64,000 nucleotides of DNA from Albidovulum denitrificans (GTDB taxonomy: Bacteria > Pseudomonadota > Alphaproteobacteria > Rhodobacterales > Rhodobacteraceae). Location of the stretch: assembly GCF_002973535.1 (NCBI RefSeq), contig NZ_PVEP01000003.1, positions 62,001 to 126,000 on the forward strand, in the 5' to 3' direction. A program made the translations under genes and the position numbers. How positions within the stretch are numbered: the first letter of the stretch is position 1; each line of letters starts with the position of its first letter. The notes under the pieces were generated by a model. The model saw only the letters and a program-made list of their open reading frames with translations, made no database searches and was not told the DNA's origin. This document shows positions 8,092 through 17,032 of the stretch, piece after piece.

Positions 8092-9415
8092 CGGCCAGAA
8101 GCTTTGGAATCGCCGCCAGCGTCCGTTCCGTCGCCCCGGCATGGGCCGCGAAGAAGGCGGCGATCTGCGCATCGGTCGGCGCGAAACCCGCGCCGGGGGC
8201 AAGGGCCGCATCCAGTTCGGCGGGGGTCTGCACATGCAGGCAGACACCGGCGGCGATCGCCTCGACCGCCGGATATTCGATGGTGTGAATGTCCGGCCCG
8301 ACGATAACGGGCTTTTTCACCGCCAGCGGCTCGATGATGTTATGCGCGCCGTGGGGGGTAAAGCCGCCGCCGACGATCACCCGGTCGGCCAGGGCGAGGT
8401 AGAAATACATCTCCCCCAGACTGTCGCCCAGAAGGATGTCGGCGGGCGCCGCCTGCGTCACAGCCAGATCGGTGCCGAACATCGCGCTGCGCCGCGCGAA
8501 GGGCAGCCCGCGCGTTGAAAGAAGCCCTGCGACCGTGGCGAAGCGTTCGGGCGCGCGGGGGACATAGACGAAGACCGGGCGCGGCAGACCGGCGGCGTCA
8601 TGGGCGGCAAGGCTGCGTTCGATGGCGTCAAGGTAAAGGTCATCCTCCCCCTCCACCACGCTGGCCAGCGTTACCACCGGCCTGTCGGCGGCAAGTGCGG
8701 CGCGCGCGGCCGGTGCCGCCGCCAGAAGCGCGGGCGGGATCGGCTGATCAAAGCGCGTCTCACCCGTCACCGCGATGGGCGCGACACCCACCGAGGCGAA
8801 GCGGTCGCGCTGAAGATTCGATTTCACCAGCGCCCCGGCGAAACCGCGCATCAGCTCGGCGCGAAGGCCAAGGCCCTGCCGGTCCCGCGCATAGGATTTC
8901 GACGGATACTGCGCGTTGCACATGAAAAGCGGCACGCCCGCCTTGCGGCATTCCATGATCATCGCGGGCCAGATCTCGATCTCCATCACCAGACCGAAGA
9001 ACGGGCGGAAGGCGCGGAAGAAACGCCGCCAGGCAAAGCCGAATTCGAACGGCACCCAGACGGTGCGAACCGTTCCGGCGGCGATCTCCGGGGCGAAGAC
9101 CTTTTCCGCCTCGCGCCGCCCGGCGGGGGTGAAATGGGTCAGGACGACATGCGCGCCGCCCTCAAGGAACGCCCGCACCAGCGGCGCGGCGGACCGCATT
9201 TCGCCCAGCGAGACGGCATGGACCCAGACCGGCGGATCGCCCGCCATCGGCGTGTGGCGGCCGAAGCGTTCGGACAGGTGGCGGGTGTAGTCGGCATCCT
9301 TGCGGCCGCGCTTGCGCAGGTAGAGCAGCACGAAGGGCAGCCCGATCCACCAAAGCGCGCGATAGGCCCAAAGCGCGATCCGCAACCGCGGCGACGGGAA
9401 GGCAGGATCAGCCAT
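8078..9415 (-). CDS. 3-deoxy-D-manno-octulosonic acid transferase-like glycosyltransferase (GT30), second of a tandem pair
   Basis: A 445-aa GT-B enzyme. An N-terminal membrane anchor (RALWWIGLPFVLLYLRKRGRKD, about residues 15-38) is followed by the acceptor-side motifs HAVSLGEMRSAAPLV and MEIEIWPAMI, then the donor-side GDSLGEMYFYLALADRVIVGGGFTPHGAHNIIEPL. These are WaaA/KdtA motifs. ATG 9415 lies inside the end of the upstream paralogue (8-bp overlap). In this context it may transfer Kdo or another ulosonic acid to a surface glycan or lipid A; which sugar cannot be told. It ends 14 bp into the convergent SDR gene. Confidence 0.85.
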   Translation of the reverse strand: MADPAFPSPRLRIALWAYRALWWIGLPFVLLYLRKRGRKDADYTRHLSERFGRHTPMAGDPPVWVHAVSLGEMRSAAPLVRAFLEGGAHVVLTHFTPAGRREAEKVFAPEIAAGTVRTVWVPFEFGFAWRRFFRAFRPFFGLVMEIEIWPAMIMECRKAGVPLFMCNAQYPSKSYARDRQGLGLRAELMRGFAGALVKSNLQRDRFASVGVAPIAVTGETRFDQPIPPALLAAAPAARAALAADRPVVTLASVVEGEDDLYLDAIERSLAAHDAAGLPRPVFVYVPRAPERFATVAGLLSTRGLPFARRSAMFGTDLAVTQAAPADILLGDSLGEMYFYLALADRVIVGGGFTPHGAHNIIEPLAVKKPVIVGPDIHTIEYPAVEAIAAGVCLHVQTPAELDAALAPGAGFAPTDAQIAAFFAAHAGATERTLAAIPKLLAATSR

Positions 9416-10682
9416 GCGCCCCCTCCCCCAACAGTGCGACGAGCCTGTCGGCAAGATCGGCGATGTCGGCGGCGCCCTCCTTAGCCAACGCCCCGGCGCG
9501 CGCCGCGACGGGGGCCAGATCGCCGGACAGTTCCGCCACGACGCCGTCAGCATCCTGCACCGGGCGCGCCGCATCCGCCGCGTCCAGCACCGCGTAATCC
9601 GCCGCGAAATTCGCCACGCGCGGGCCGTGCAACACCGCCGCCCCCAGCCGCGCCGGTTCCCATGGGTTATGCCCCTCTACCGGCCCGAAGGTGCCGCCCA
9701 TCAGCACCCGGTCGCAAAGCCTGTACCATAGCCCCATCTCGCCGAAGGTGTCGGCGATATAGACATCCACCCCCTCCGGCCCCGCGCCGGTGGCGCGTTG
9801 CGCGACACTGAACCCCGCGCGCCCGGCGGCATCGGCAATCTCTGCCCCCCGCTCAACCCGGCGCGGCGCGAGGATGAGGAGCGCGCCGTCCCCCGCCCGT
9901 CGCAGGGCGGCAAGGGCCTTGAACGCCACCCCCTCATCCTCGGGGTGGGAGGAGGCCAGACACCAGCGCGCGCGCGCGCCCAGCGCCGCCTCAAGCGCCG
10001 CGAGCGCCTGCGGATCGGCAGCCAGCGGCGGCGCCGCGACTTTCAGCGAACGGTGCCGCAATACCGGCCCCGGCGCGCCCAGCGCCTCCAACGCCTGTGC
10101 GCTGCCCTCATCCTGCGCCGCGATCAGGGAAAAGCGGGCGTAGAGATCGGCGTAAAGCCGCCCCGCCCGCGCCCGCGACCGGCCCGCCCGATCATTCATC
10201 CGCGCATTGACCAGCGCCAGAGGGATGCCCCGGTCATGGATCGCCCGCACGAAATTGGGCCACAGGTCCTGTTCCGACCAGACCGACAGATCGGGCCGCC
10301 AGTGGTCAAGAAAGGCGCCGACAAAACGCGGCGCATCGACGGGCAGGAATTGATGCACCGTCCGGGGCGGCAGGTTCGCGGCCACGACTTCGGCCGAGGA
10401 ACGCGCGGTAGAGGTGATGAGGAAATGCAGATCCGGCCGCAGCCCGGCCATCTCGGCGATCAGCCCGCGCAGCGCCATGACCTCCCCCAGCCCCACGGCG
10501 TGGAGCCAGACGAGCGGCCCCGTGGGCCGCGCCAGCCCCGTTTCCGCCAGCTTCTCGCGCCAGCGCGTTGGGTCCTCCTTGCCGCGTGCCAGCCGTCGCC
10601 TCAGCACCATGGGCGCGATCAGCCCAAGGCCCCGCGCCGCCCAGCCATAGACCCGAAGGGCCATGCCGGTCGGTGCGCTCAT
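9408..10682 (-). CDS. 3-deoxy-D-manno-octulosonic acid transferase-like glycosyltransferase (GT30), first of a tandem pair
   Basis: A 424-aa GT30-type protein with MVLRRRLARGKEDPTRWREKL near the N-terminus (the Kdo-transferase head), WLHAVGLGEVMALRGLI, SEQDLWPNFV (equivalent to the SEIWPN motif) and a C-terminal ADTFGEMGLWYRLCDRVLMGGTFGPVEGHNPWEPA. It is clearly related to, but divergent from, the gene that follows it. ATG 10682 overlaps the neuC stop by 4 bp. Two back-to-back transferases of this type inside a nonulosonate locus suggest sequential ulosonic acid additions. Confidence 0.85.
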   Translation of the reverse strand: MSAPTGMALRVYGWAARGLGLIAPMVLRRRLARGKEDPTRWREKLAETGLARPTGPLVWLHAVGLGEVMALRGLIAEMAGLRPDLHFLITSTARSSAEVVAANLPPRTVHQFLPVDAPRFVGAFLDHWRPDLSVWSEQDLWPNFVRAIHDRGIPLALVNARMNDRAGRSRARAGRLYADLYARFSLIAAQDEGSAQALEALGAPGPVLRHRSLKVAAPPLAADPQALAALEAALGARARWCLASSHPEDEGVAFKALAALRRAGDGALLILAPRRVERGAEIADAAGRAGFSVAQRATGAGPEGVDVYIADTFGEMGLWYRLCDRVLMGGTFGPVEGHNPWEPARLGAAVLHGPRVANFAADYAVLDAADAARPVQDADGVVAELSGDLAPVAARAGALAKEGAADIADLADRLVALLGEGAHG

Positions 10683-11812
10683 GCGCCGTCCCGGTTGTGG
10701 TCGTGGAATTTCTTCTGAAGCGTCCCGTCCCAGAAGGCGGGATCGTTCAACACCTCCACGAACCGCGCCGCCGCGCGGCCCGCGCCAAAGGCTTCATGGC
10801 GGGGGAAGCTGCGGCCCCAGTCGTCACGCAAAAACCGCGCGATGGTCGCCGCGTCGTCGGCCGTAGCCGAAGTGATCGAGGGCGCGTCAGAGCGGTTGGT
10901 CTGCCGGGTGCCGATGTCAAGCGAGGGGATGCCCAGGAACGGCGCCTCCCGCACCCCGGCCGAGGAATTGCCGACCATCGCCTTGGCGTTCTTCATCAGT
11001 TCGGAGAAATGCGAAAACCGCATCGAGGGCAGCACCCGGAAGCGGTCCGAGGGCAGCGCGTCGAGCGCCTTGAACACCGCCGCTGATCCGGGATCGTTGT
11101 TCGGCGCGATGACCACGAAATTGCGCCCCGAGGCATCGAGCGCATCAAAAAGCGCCGCCGCCTGCCGGCCCATCGTCTCGGCCTCGGAGGTCACGGGATG
11201 AAAGACGCAGACGCCGTAATCCGCGAAGGGAATGTCATAGCGCGCGCGGACCGCGTCGATGCCGACACCCGAGGGCGCGGCGTGAAAGTCCAGCTCGGGC
11301 GAGCCGATGACATGGATACGCTCCGACGGCTCCCCCAATGTCCGCACCCGGTCGGCCGCGGCCTCGGAGGACACGAAATGGTGGCTGGCGAGCTTGGTGT
11401 TGCAGTGGCGAAAGACCTCGTCAATGGTGCCGGAGACCTCCCCCCCCTCGATATGGGCGGAACGGATGTAATTCGTCGCCGCCACCAGCGCGGTCGCCAG
11501 CGCCTCGACCCGGTCGCCATGGACGACGACGAGGTCGGGGCGGTGTTCGGCGACATAGTCGGAAAAGCCGGTCACGGTCTTGGCCAGCACAATGTCCTGC
11601 GGATCGCCCGCGCGCTGGTTGAGGAATTCGTGGACCCGCACACCTTCGACCCGGTGAACCTCATTCTTGGTCAGCCCGTAGCGGTCGAGCATATGCATCC
11701 CGGTGACGAAGAAGCCCACGCCATAGCCCGCATCACGGGCCGCGATCGCCAGGGGTTCGATCTTGCCGAAATCAGCACGGGTGCCGGTCACGAAGAGGAG
11801 GGAGCGGGTCAT
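10679..11812 (-). CDS. neuC: UDP-N-acetylglucosamine 2-epimerase (hydrolysing), NeuC/LegG-like
   Basis: A 377-aa epimerase. It has FVTGTRADFGKIEPL at the N-terminus (RADF/Y-K signature), DLVVVHGDRVEALA, HIEGGEVSGTIDEVFRH and the C-terminal MVGNSSAGVREAPFLGIPSLDIGTRQ, all diagnostic for the hydrolysing 2-epimerases that give ManNAc-type sugars for nonulosonic acid synthesis. The product would be the substrate of NeuB nearby. The start ATG 11812 lies 12 bp after the methyltransferase gene upstream. Distinguishing NeuC from LegG needs phylogeny. Confidence 0.88.
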   Translation of the reverse strand: MTRSLLFVTGTRADFGKIEPLAIAARDAGYGVGFFVTGMHMLDRYGLTKNEVHRVEGVRVHEFLNQRAGDPQDIVLAKTVTGFSDYVAEHRPDLVVVHGDRVEALATALVAATNYIRSAHIEGGEVSGTIDEVFRHCNTKLASHHFVSSEAAADRVRTLGEPSERIHVIGSPELDFHAAPSGVGIDAVRARYDIPFADYGVCVFHPVTSEAETMGRQAAALFDALDASGRNFVVIAPNNDPGSAAVFKALDALPSDRFRVLPSMRFSHFSELMKNAKAMVGNSSAGVREAPFLGIPSLDIGTRQTNRSDAPSITSATADDAATIARFLRDDWGRSFPRHEAFGAGRAAARFVEVLNDPAFWDGTLQKKFHDHNRDGA

Positions 11813-11824
11813 GGAGCCAGCTCT

Positions 11825-12547
11825 TTATTCCTGTCGCTCGAATGCGACGACCGTCCCCCCGAACAGATCCACACGCGGAGACAGGCCCGCGGACAGGCAG
11901 GTCTCGAACAGCCGCTTGATCTTCTCGGGGGAGACGAGCGAGGGATGAACCTCAATCACCGCAGCACGGAAGCCCGACAGGTCGATGCCGTCGAACAGTT
12001 CCGCTTCGGCCCCCTCGATGTCACAGATAAGAATGTCGGGACGGAACTCGGCCACAACGTCGGGGAAGGCGACGACGGGAACTTCGACCGTGCCAGCCAC
12101 TTTCTTGTGTTCGACGACGGAACTGGCGCCAAAACTGTTGTGAACGAAGAAGGAGCGGCCCTGCGCATCAGCCTTCGGAAACACGAGTTGGTTGCGGATT
12201 TCCGTATTGGTCAGGCCATTGAGCTTGTGCAGCGTCTTGATGTGGGGAATCAGCGCCGGGTTGGCCTCGAAGATCAGAAGATGCGCGTTATCCGCGGCAT
12301 TTGCGGCAACACCCGAGACGATGCCAAGACCGCCCCCTAGCTCAAGCAGCCTGTCGCCCTTGCGGACAAGACCCAGAAGGGCGTTCACTTCGGGTCCCTC
12401 GTAATCGCCGCGGTATACGAACTTGAACGTTGTCCAGGTCGTCCGGCCCAGATGGAACCCGTCAAAGGGAACCCTGATGCCGTAGAACGGCAGCGAAGAC
12501 CGCAAAAAGCGCGTGTAGTACATTATGCGGGCGATCAGCTTATTCAT
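11825..12547 (-). CDS. FkbM family methyltransferase
   Basis: A 240-aa SAM-dependent methyltransferase. It has LLELGGGLGIVSGVAANAAD (motif I), IFEANPALIPHI (post-motif I acidic residue) and ILICDIEGAEAELFDGI, the FkbM-specific block. Such enzymes O-methylate sugars or other hydroxyls in polysaccharides and antibiotics. ATG 12547 has GGAG 9 bp upstream; in-frame codons further upstream encode an unlikely Arg-rich stretch. Inside the glycan cluster it probably methylates the surface polysaccharide. Confidence 0.85.
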   Translation of the reverse strand: MNKLIARIMYYTRFLRSSLPFYGIRVPFDGFHLGRTTWTTFKFVYRGDYEGPEVNALLGLVRKGDRLLELGGGLGIVSGVAANAADNAHLLIFEANPALIPHIKTLHKLNGLTNTEIRNQLVFPKADAQGRSFFVHNSFGASSVVEHKKVAGTVEVPVVAFPDVVAEFRPDILICDIEGAEAELFDGIDLSGFRAAVIEVHPSLVSPEKIKRLFETCLSAGLSPRVDLFGGTVVAFERQE

Positions 12548-12599
12548 TATCGTTGGCTCCAATCCTCTGGCGGGGTCGTCCCTTTTCCCCTTGTCCGCG

Positions 12600-13730
12600 T
12601 CAAGCACCATTCCCCGGGATCGAGGCCCTGATCTCGTCCAGCACGTCCTTATATGGCGGGGGGAGGTCTCCTGCCGCAACGGCGTCGAGATAGCGCATCC
12701 GCATTTGGACGTGAAGCGATTGCGCCCCGGCGCCGGTAGGGCCTGTCGAACGTTTCATAAAGTCCATACCGAGCAGGGAGAGTGACGGATAGGGGAAAGA
12801 GGCGTTGAACCTGCGCCGTGTCGTCGTCCGCCGCACATGGGCAAGCACCTCGCGCCGCCACGTTTCATCCGGGGTGCGGGCGCGAAGGGCCGCCCCTTGG
12901 GCGGCAAGGTCATCTTCAGTATAGACACCGTATTTAAGCGTCAGGGACAGGGTGTCATCATCCGCCCGGTCCAGCGCTTCGACAAGCGTATCGGCAGAGA
13001 AGAGGCCAACGACCCGCAGCCCCCCCTTGCGCATGGCCTTCGAAAAGCCGCGTTCGCCCAGCCTAACGGCGTTGAACTTGTTGCTGGAGACGCGGTAGCG
13101 CTGCCAGTAAGACTTGAATACCGGGCTCTGCATCGCCGCGCCGTCGATGGCATAGAGATAGGATTCCACGAAGCCGCGACGAACAGACTTGACCACCCTG
13201 CGGCGTTCCTTGTCCGGGTGGAGGATTGTCCCGATCACGTCGCCGCTTGCCGTTTCCATCCGGGTGATCAGCGTCGATCCGGGCGCAAGCGGAAGCCAGA
13301 TACTGTCATTGAGAACCAGAAGCCGTTCAGGCCGCACCCCCCATTGGTCCAGCAGCAGGATACCGTCGCGATAGCCGCCAAAGTCATAGCCGAAATTCGG
13401 CCGTTCGATCATCCGCCAGACCAGGGGATGCAGCGTATCGCGATCAACAGCCGAGAGCGGCGCATTGGAAATGATAAGCGGGGTATAGCCATTATCAACC
13501 AGATGTCGCAGCGTGATCAACACTGAGCGCGCGATACCCCTCGGCTGGTAAAGCAGAAAGACCGCCACCTTCGGCCCCAGCGGCACGCCGCCATCCTCGG
13601 GTTGCGGCAAGGCCCGGCGCCAGCGGTCGTGGCGCAGCTTGAGGATCGGTTCGTAGGCCAGGCCCGACAAAGCCCAGAAGTGCTGGCGCAACCGCCCGAT
13701 CTCGCGACGGAGTTTCCAGGCCGGGATCAC
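12600..13730 (-). CDS. Rhamnan synthesis F (RgpF)-like glycan biosynthesis protein
   Basis: A 376-aa protein with the RgpF-family order: VAVFLLYQPRGIARSVLITL, NGYTPLIISNAPLS, ERPNFGYDFGGYRDGI and RLLVLNDSIWLPLAPG. The family is associated with rhamnose-containing polysaccharide assembly; activity on the glycan here is inferred. The start is taken as GTG 13730, which overlaps the TGA of the upstream KpsS-like gene (GTGA). A much longer in-frame extension upstream is Arg/Pro-rich and lies wholly inside the neighbour. 52 bp separate it from the FkbM gene. Confidence 0.75.
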   Translation of the reverse strand: MIPAWKLRREIGRLRQHFWALSGLAYEPILKLRHDRWRRALPQPEDGGVPLGPKVAVFLLYQPRGIARSVLITLRHLVDNGYTPLIISNAPLSAVDRDTLHPLVWRMIERPNFGYDFGGYRDGILLLDQWGVRPERLLVLNDSIWLPLAPGSTLITRMETASGDVIGTILHPDKERRRVVKSVRRGFVESYLYAIDGAAMQSPVFKSYWQRYRVSSNKFNAVRLGERGFSKAMRKGGLRVVGLFSADTLVEALDRADDDTLSLTLKYGVYTEDDLAAQGAALRARTPDETWRREVLAHVRRTTTRRRFNASFPYPSLSLLGMDFMKRSTGPTGAGAQSLHVQMRMRYLDAVAAGDLPPPYKDVLDEIRASIPGNGA

Positions 13731-14884
13731 GACAGGGCCTCCGTGCAGGCCCACAACCCGCGCGGATCGGGGCCGTGGAGGCGGGCGGTGACCTTGGCGG
13801 CCTCGTCCGGGTGCAGCGTGCCGTCCGCCGCGTCGCGGTTCAACATCGGATAGTAGGCATCCGCCAGAAAGCTCAGGAACGCGGCGCGGGCAGCGGGATC
13901 GAAGGACAGCGCCCCGGGGTCCGAAAGCGCGGATGAGAGCGCTTCGGGCGTCGGGCAGTACCCGGCAATGCCGGGGATCGCCCAGAAACACTGGCCCAGC
14001 GCGACGACAGGCTTTTCGTAAAACATCGCCTCGAGGCCCACGGAGGAATTCACCGTTACCACCGCACGCGAGGCGGCAACCTGGGCGAAGGTGTCCGTGG
14101 CATTGTCGAGGACAAGTTTTGGGTGCTTGAGGCGGTCGATCAAATCCCCGAACGCCACCGGCGAGGTCGGGTGTTCCTTAAGCCTGAGGTGCCAGCCGTC
14201 GGGGAGACGTTTCGCCGCCTCTGCCATCGCCTCGATCACCGCCTCGACAGTGCGGAAGGCGCCGCCGAAAAGGCGAAGCTGACTGTCGCCCGGAACCTGA
14301 AGCGGGACAAAGACGAAAGGCTCGGTCAAAGGCCGGTCGCCCGCAGTCTCCTCGCGCGGGATAGCGCGGGTACGGGCGCGGATCGTTTCGCGCACCGTTC
14401 GCCAGCTTTCGGCCCCGTTGTCTTTCGCCCAGTCCAGATAGAAGGCCCCATCACGCGGCAGGCCGTTCTGGAAGTTTACGCCGCAAGGGTCCACCGTTAC
14501 GCGGCCGGGAAACGGACAGAGTTCGAAATATAGTGTGCGGGCGCCGGCATCGCGGGCGCCGTCCATATAGACCCTTCGGCTGCCGTTCAGGCCGTTCCAC
14601 GCCACCGCGACGGCATCGCGATTGGCCTCGAACAGCGCGCGGGCGCCGTTGTATTGCAGCCGCAGAAGAACCCGCTTGGCCGCAGCTTTGGCACCTTCGG
14701 CGGGCTTCTTCGTAGCGGTTTCGAAGGCCGCGGCAGCACGGTCGCGTGTTTCGGGATATCCCCTGACCCGCATCGGCGGCACCTTCAGCCAGCGGAACTG
14801 CCCCAGCGGCGAAAGCGTCCTTTCGACCGTCGCGCGCTTTGCCTTGCGCGGATCAAGGCAGAAGAAGCGGAGCGCCTCAGCCAT
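13727..14884 (-). CDS. Capsular polysaccharide export/biosynthesis protein, KpsS/KpsC-like
   Basis: A 385-aa protein related to the Capsule_synth family. The best evidence is the C-terminal half: FVFVPLQVPGDSQLR, GWHLRLKEHPTSPVA and RAVVTVNSSVGLEAMFYEKPVVALG, the pattern of KpsC/KpsS beta-Kdo transferases, which build the poly-Kdo linker on lipid for capsule export. The start ATG 14884 has GGAGG 8 bp upstream and overlaps the neuB stop by 8 bp; a GTG two codons earlier is too close to the Shine-Dalgarno. With the GT30 pair it points to a Kdo- or nonulosonate-anchored glycan. Confidence 0.75.
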   Translation of the reverse strand: MAEALRFFCLDPRKAKRATVERTLSPLGQFRWLKVPPMRVRGYPETRDRAAAAFETATKKPAEGAKAAAKRVLLRLQYNGARALFEANRDAVAVAWNGLNGSRRVYMDGARDAGARTLYFELCPFPGRVTVDPCGVNFQNGLPRDGAFYLDWAKDNGAESWRTVRETIRARTRAIPREETAGDRPLTEPFVFVPLQVPGDSQLRLFGGAFRTVEAVIEAMAEAAKRLPDGWHLRLKEHPTSPVAFGDLIDRLKHPKLVLDNATDTFAQVAASRAVVTVNSSVGLEAMFYEKPVVALGQCFWAIPGIAGYCPTPEALSSALSDPGALSFDPAARAAFLSFLADAYYPMLNRDAADGTLHPDEAAKVTARLHGPDPRGLWACTEALS

Positions 14885-15920
14885 TGGCACCGCCCTCCAA
14901 ATCCCCCCATTTCAACTGCGTGTTCCGCGTCACCGCCCGTGTCAGCCGCTTGCCCACGACCTTGTCGAAGTCATAGCCCGCGATCTCTCCTGAACCGGGG
15001 CGACGCGCCCAGATGTCGGCTTCTTCGATCACATGGCCTTCGGGCAGGTCGCGGTCGGCAACGACCGAGGCGCGGGCGAAGCGGTAGACGGGTTCCTCGG
15101 CCTCGGTCCGTTGCTTGGGGTTGTTCGCGGCGATCCAGATTTCCTTCGAACGGTCGATGAGGAACCGCAGTTCCGCCGGGTCCATGGAATTGATGATATC
15201 CGGCCCCTTGCGATAGCGCGTGTCGGTGTAGTGCCGTTCCAGGATCGAGGCGCCCAGCGCGACCGAGGCCAGCGCCATTTCCGGCCCGATGGAATGGTCC
15301 GAAAACCCGACGACGGCGCGGGGGAAGGCGTTGCGCAGCTCCGTCACGCCCTTCAGCGACACGATCTCGGCCGGGCTGGGGTAAAGATTGGTGCATTCCA
15401 GCAGCGCGTAGTCCACGCCCGCCTCATCCAGGATCGCGACGCTGGCGCGGATCGTCTCGATGGTCTGCATCCCGGTCGACATAATCACCGGCTTGCCCTT
15501 TCGCGCGATGTGACGGATCAGCGGCAGATTGTCCGCCTCGCCCGAGCCGATCTTGTAGGCTGGCATGTCCAGTTCTTCCAGAAAATCGGCCGCCGCGCGG
15601 GAAAACGGCGTGGAAATCCAGATCATGCCCAGGGATTCGGTATAGCGTTTCAGCTCTGCCTCATCCTCCTGCGACAGGGCGCAGGCGGCCATCACGTCCC
15701 AGATCGAGACATCGGCATTGGGCGGGAAGATCGACTTCGCCTCATCCGTCATCTCGTCTTCAAGGATATGGGTCTGATGCTTGATCATCTCACACCCCGC
15801 CCCGGCGGCAAGGCGCACCATGTCCTTCGCGACGGCAAGATCGCCGCCATGGTTGATGCCGATCTCGGCGATCACAAGGGGTGGATGGGCGGGGCCGATC
15901 TCGCGGTGGGCGATCTTCAT
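14877..15920 (-). CDS. neuB: N-acetylneuraminate synthase family protein (NeuB)
   Basis: A 347-aa nonulosonate synthase condensing PEP with ManNAc or a related hexose. Motifs: PPLVIAEIGINHGGDLAVAKDMV near the N-terminus, MIKHQTHILEDEM, WISTPFS, AYKIGSGEADNLPLI, PVIMSTGMQ, GFSDHSIG and a C-terminal SAF (antifreeze-like) domain VVADRDLPEGHVIEEADIWARRPG. The start ATG 15920 puts the catalytic domain at the N-terminus; an earlier in-frame ATG (16010) adds 30 Arg-rich residues without support. It heads the minus-strand glycan operon neuB-kpsS-rgpF-fkbM-neuC-GT30-GT30. Confidence 0.92.
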   Translation of the reverse strand: MKIAHREIGPAHPPLVIAEIGINHGGDLAVAKDMVRLAAGAGCEMIKHQTHILEDEMTDEAKSIFPPNADVSIWDVMAACALSQEDEAELKRYTESLGMIWISTPFSRAAADFLEELDMPAYKIGSGEADNLPLIRHIARKGKPVIMSTGMQTIETIRASVAILDEAGVDYALLECTNLYPSPAEIVSLKGVTELRNAFPRAVVGFSDHSIGPEMALASVALGASILERHYTDTRYRKGPDIINSMDPAELRFLIDRSKEIWIAANNPKQRTEAEEPVYRFARASVVADRDLPEGHVIEEADIWARRPGSGEIAGYDFDKVVGKRLTRAVTRNTQLKWGDLEGGANG

Positions 15921-15991
15921 GGGGCTCTCACGGGTGGGACGGTGTCTTTTGCCGTGCTTACACGCTCTGCCCTGCGTTGAACAGGCCAGGG

Positions 15992-16492
15992 TCAGGCGGG
16001 CGCGCGACACCAGTTGAGGATCGCGGCGGCATCGGCGGGCAAGGCGGTGGCGAGGTCTTCGGCGAAGGCGGCGAACGCCGCCCGGTGGTCATGGCTGACG
16101 CCGGTCAGGACGGGGATGCCCGCGCCCAGCGCCTCGGCGATCAGCGGGCGGAAACCGCGTCCCTCGGCCTCTTGCCGACCGAACTTGTTGACGATGAGAA
16201 GCCGGGGCCGCTGCCCGAGCGCGACCGCCACGCGCCCCGCCGCCTCTTCCAGCCCGGCGGTGTCAAGCTTGCAGCCATTCGCTCCGCGGCCAAGCGTCTG
16301 GCTGATGCGGATCGTGCCGGACCCGTCGAGAAGCCGCAGGTCCATGTCGCAATCGCCGGTATCGCACCTGCCTGCGTTCACCTGCACCGCACCGGCCAGC
16401 GCCCAGCCCTCGGCCGCAAGGGTTTCGGCCACCTCGGCCAGAAGCCGGTCGATGCCGCCGCGTGTCGCCTCGGCCGTCACATATCCGAACAT
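15992..16492 (-). CDS. DUF2478 protein (molybdenum-cofactor-associated NTPase-like)
   Basis: About 166 aa. It begins MFGYVTAEATRGGIDRLLAEVAETL and contains AGAVQVNAGRCDTGDCDMDLRLLDG, LGRGANGCKLDTAGLEEA and RPRLLIVNKFGRQEAEGRGFRPLI, the DUF2478 pattern. In related genomes these proteins sit with molybdate transport or Mo-cofactor genes, which agrees with mobA close by. The exact biochemical role is unknown. The start is chosen at the codon giving MFGYV; an in-frame ATG 24 codons earlier overlaps the divergent GNAT promoter. It lies 71 bp upstream of neuB on the same strand. Confidence 0.75.
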   Translation of the reverse strand: MFGYVTAEATRGGIDRLLAEVAETLAAEGWALAGAVQVNAGRCDTGDCDMDLRLLDGSGTIRISQTLGRGANGCKLDTAGLEEAAGRVAVALGQRPRLLIVNKFGRQEAEGRGFRPLIAEALGAGIPVLTGVSHDHRAAFAAFAEDLATALPADAAAILNWCRAPA

Positions 16493-16573
16493 CGCCCGCT
16501 TCCGCTTGAACCTTCGGGCAGAGCCATACAGGATCGCCGCGGGCCTTGAAAGACGGGGCCGCATGAGGTGACG

Positions 16574-17032
16574 ATGACCGCTGATTTCCGCCCCGCGACC
16601 GATGACGACATTCCCGCCGTGCTGGACCTTTGGCAGCGCGCGGGCATGACGCGGCCATGGAACCCGCCAGAGGCGGACATCGCGGCGATCCGCGCCAATC
16701 CGAAATCCGCCCTGCTGGTGGCGCTACGGGACGGGCGCGCGGTGGCAAGCGTCGCGGTCGAGGATGGCGGCCACCGCGCCTGGGTCTATTACCTTTGCGC
16801 CGATCCCGGCTTGCGCGGTCAGGGCTGGGGGCGGCGCGCGATGGCCGCGGCAGAGGAATGGGCGCGGGCCAGCGGCCATACGAAGCTGCAATTGCTGGTC
16901 CGCAACTCCAACGCGCCGGTCCTGTCCTTCTATGACGCGCTTGGCTATGAGGAGAGCGCGGTGAAGGTGCTTCAGAAATGGCTCGACCCGGCGCGCGAGA
17001 AGGCCTTTCGCGACAATCCCGATGTCCACTGA
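16574..17032 (+). CDS. GNAT family N-acetyltransferase (YpeA-like)
   Basis: A 152-aa single-domain acetyltransferase: FRPATDDDIPAVLDLWQRAG, then AWVYYLCADPGLRGQGWGRRAMAAAEEWA, where RGQGWG is the acetyl-CoA pyrophosphate loop, and LLVRNSNAPVLSFYDALGYEE. ATG 16574 is preceded by GAGG at the right distance; GTG 16568 is possible. It overlaps mobA by 11 bp and is divergent from the DUF2478 gene. The substrate is unknown. Confidence 0.85.
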   Translation: MTADFRPATDDDIPAVLDLWQRAGMTRPWNPPEADIAAIRANPKSALLVALRDGRAVASVAVEDGGHRAWVYYLCADPGLRGQGWGRRAMAAAEEWARASGHTKLQLLVRNSNAPVLSFYDALGYEESAVKVLQKWLDPAREKAFRDNPDVH

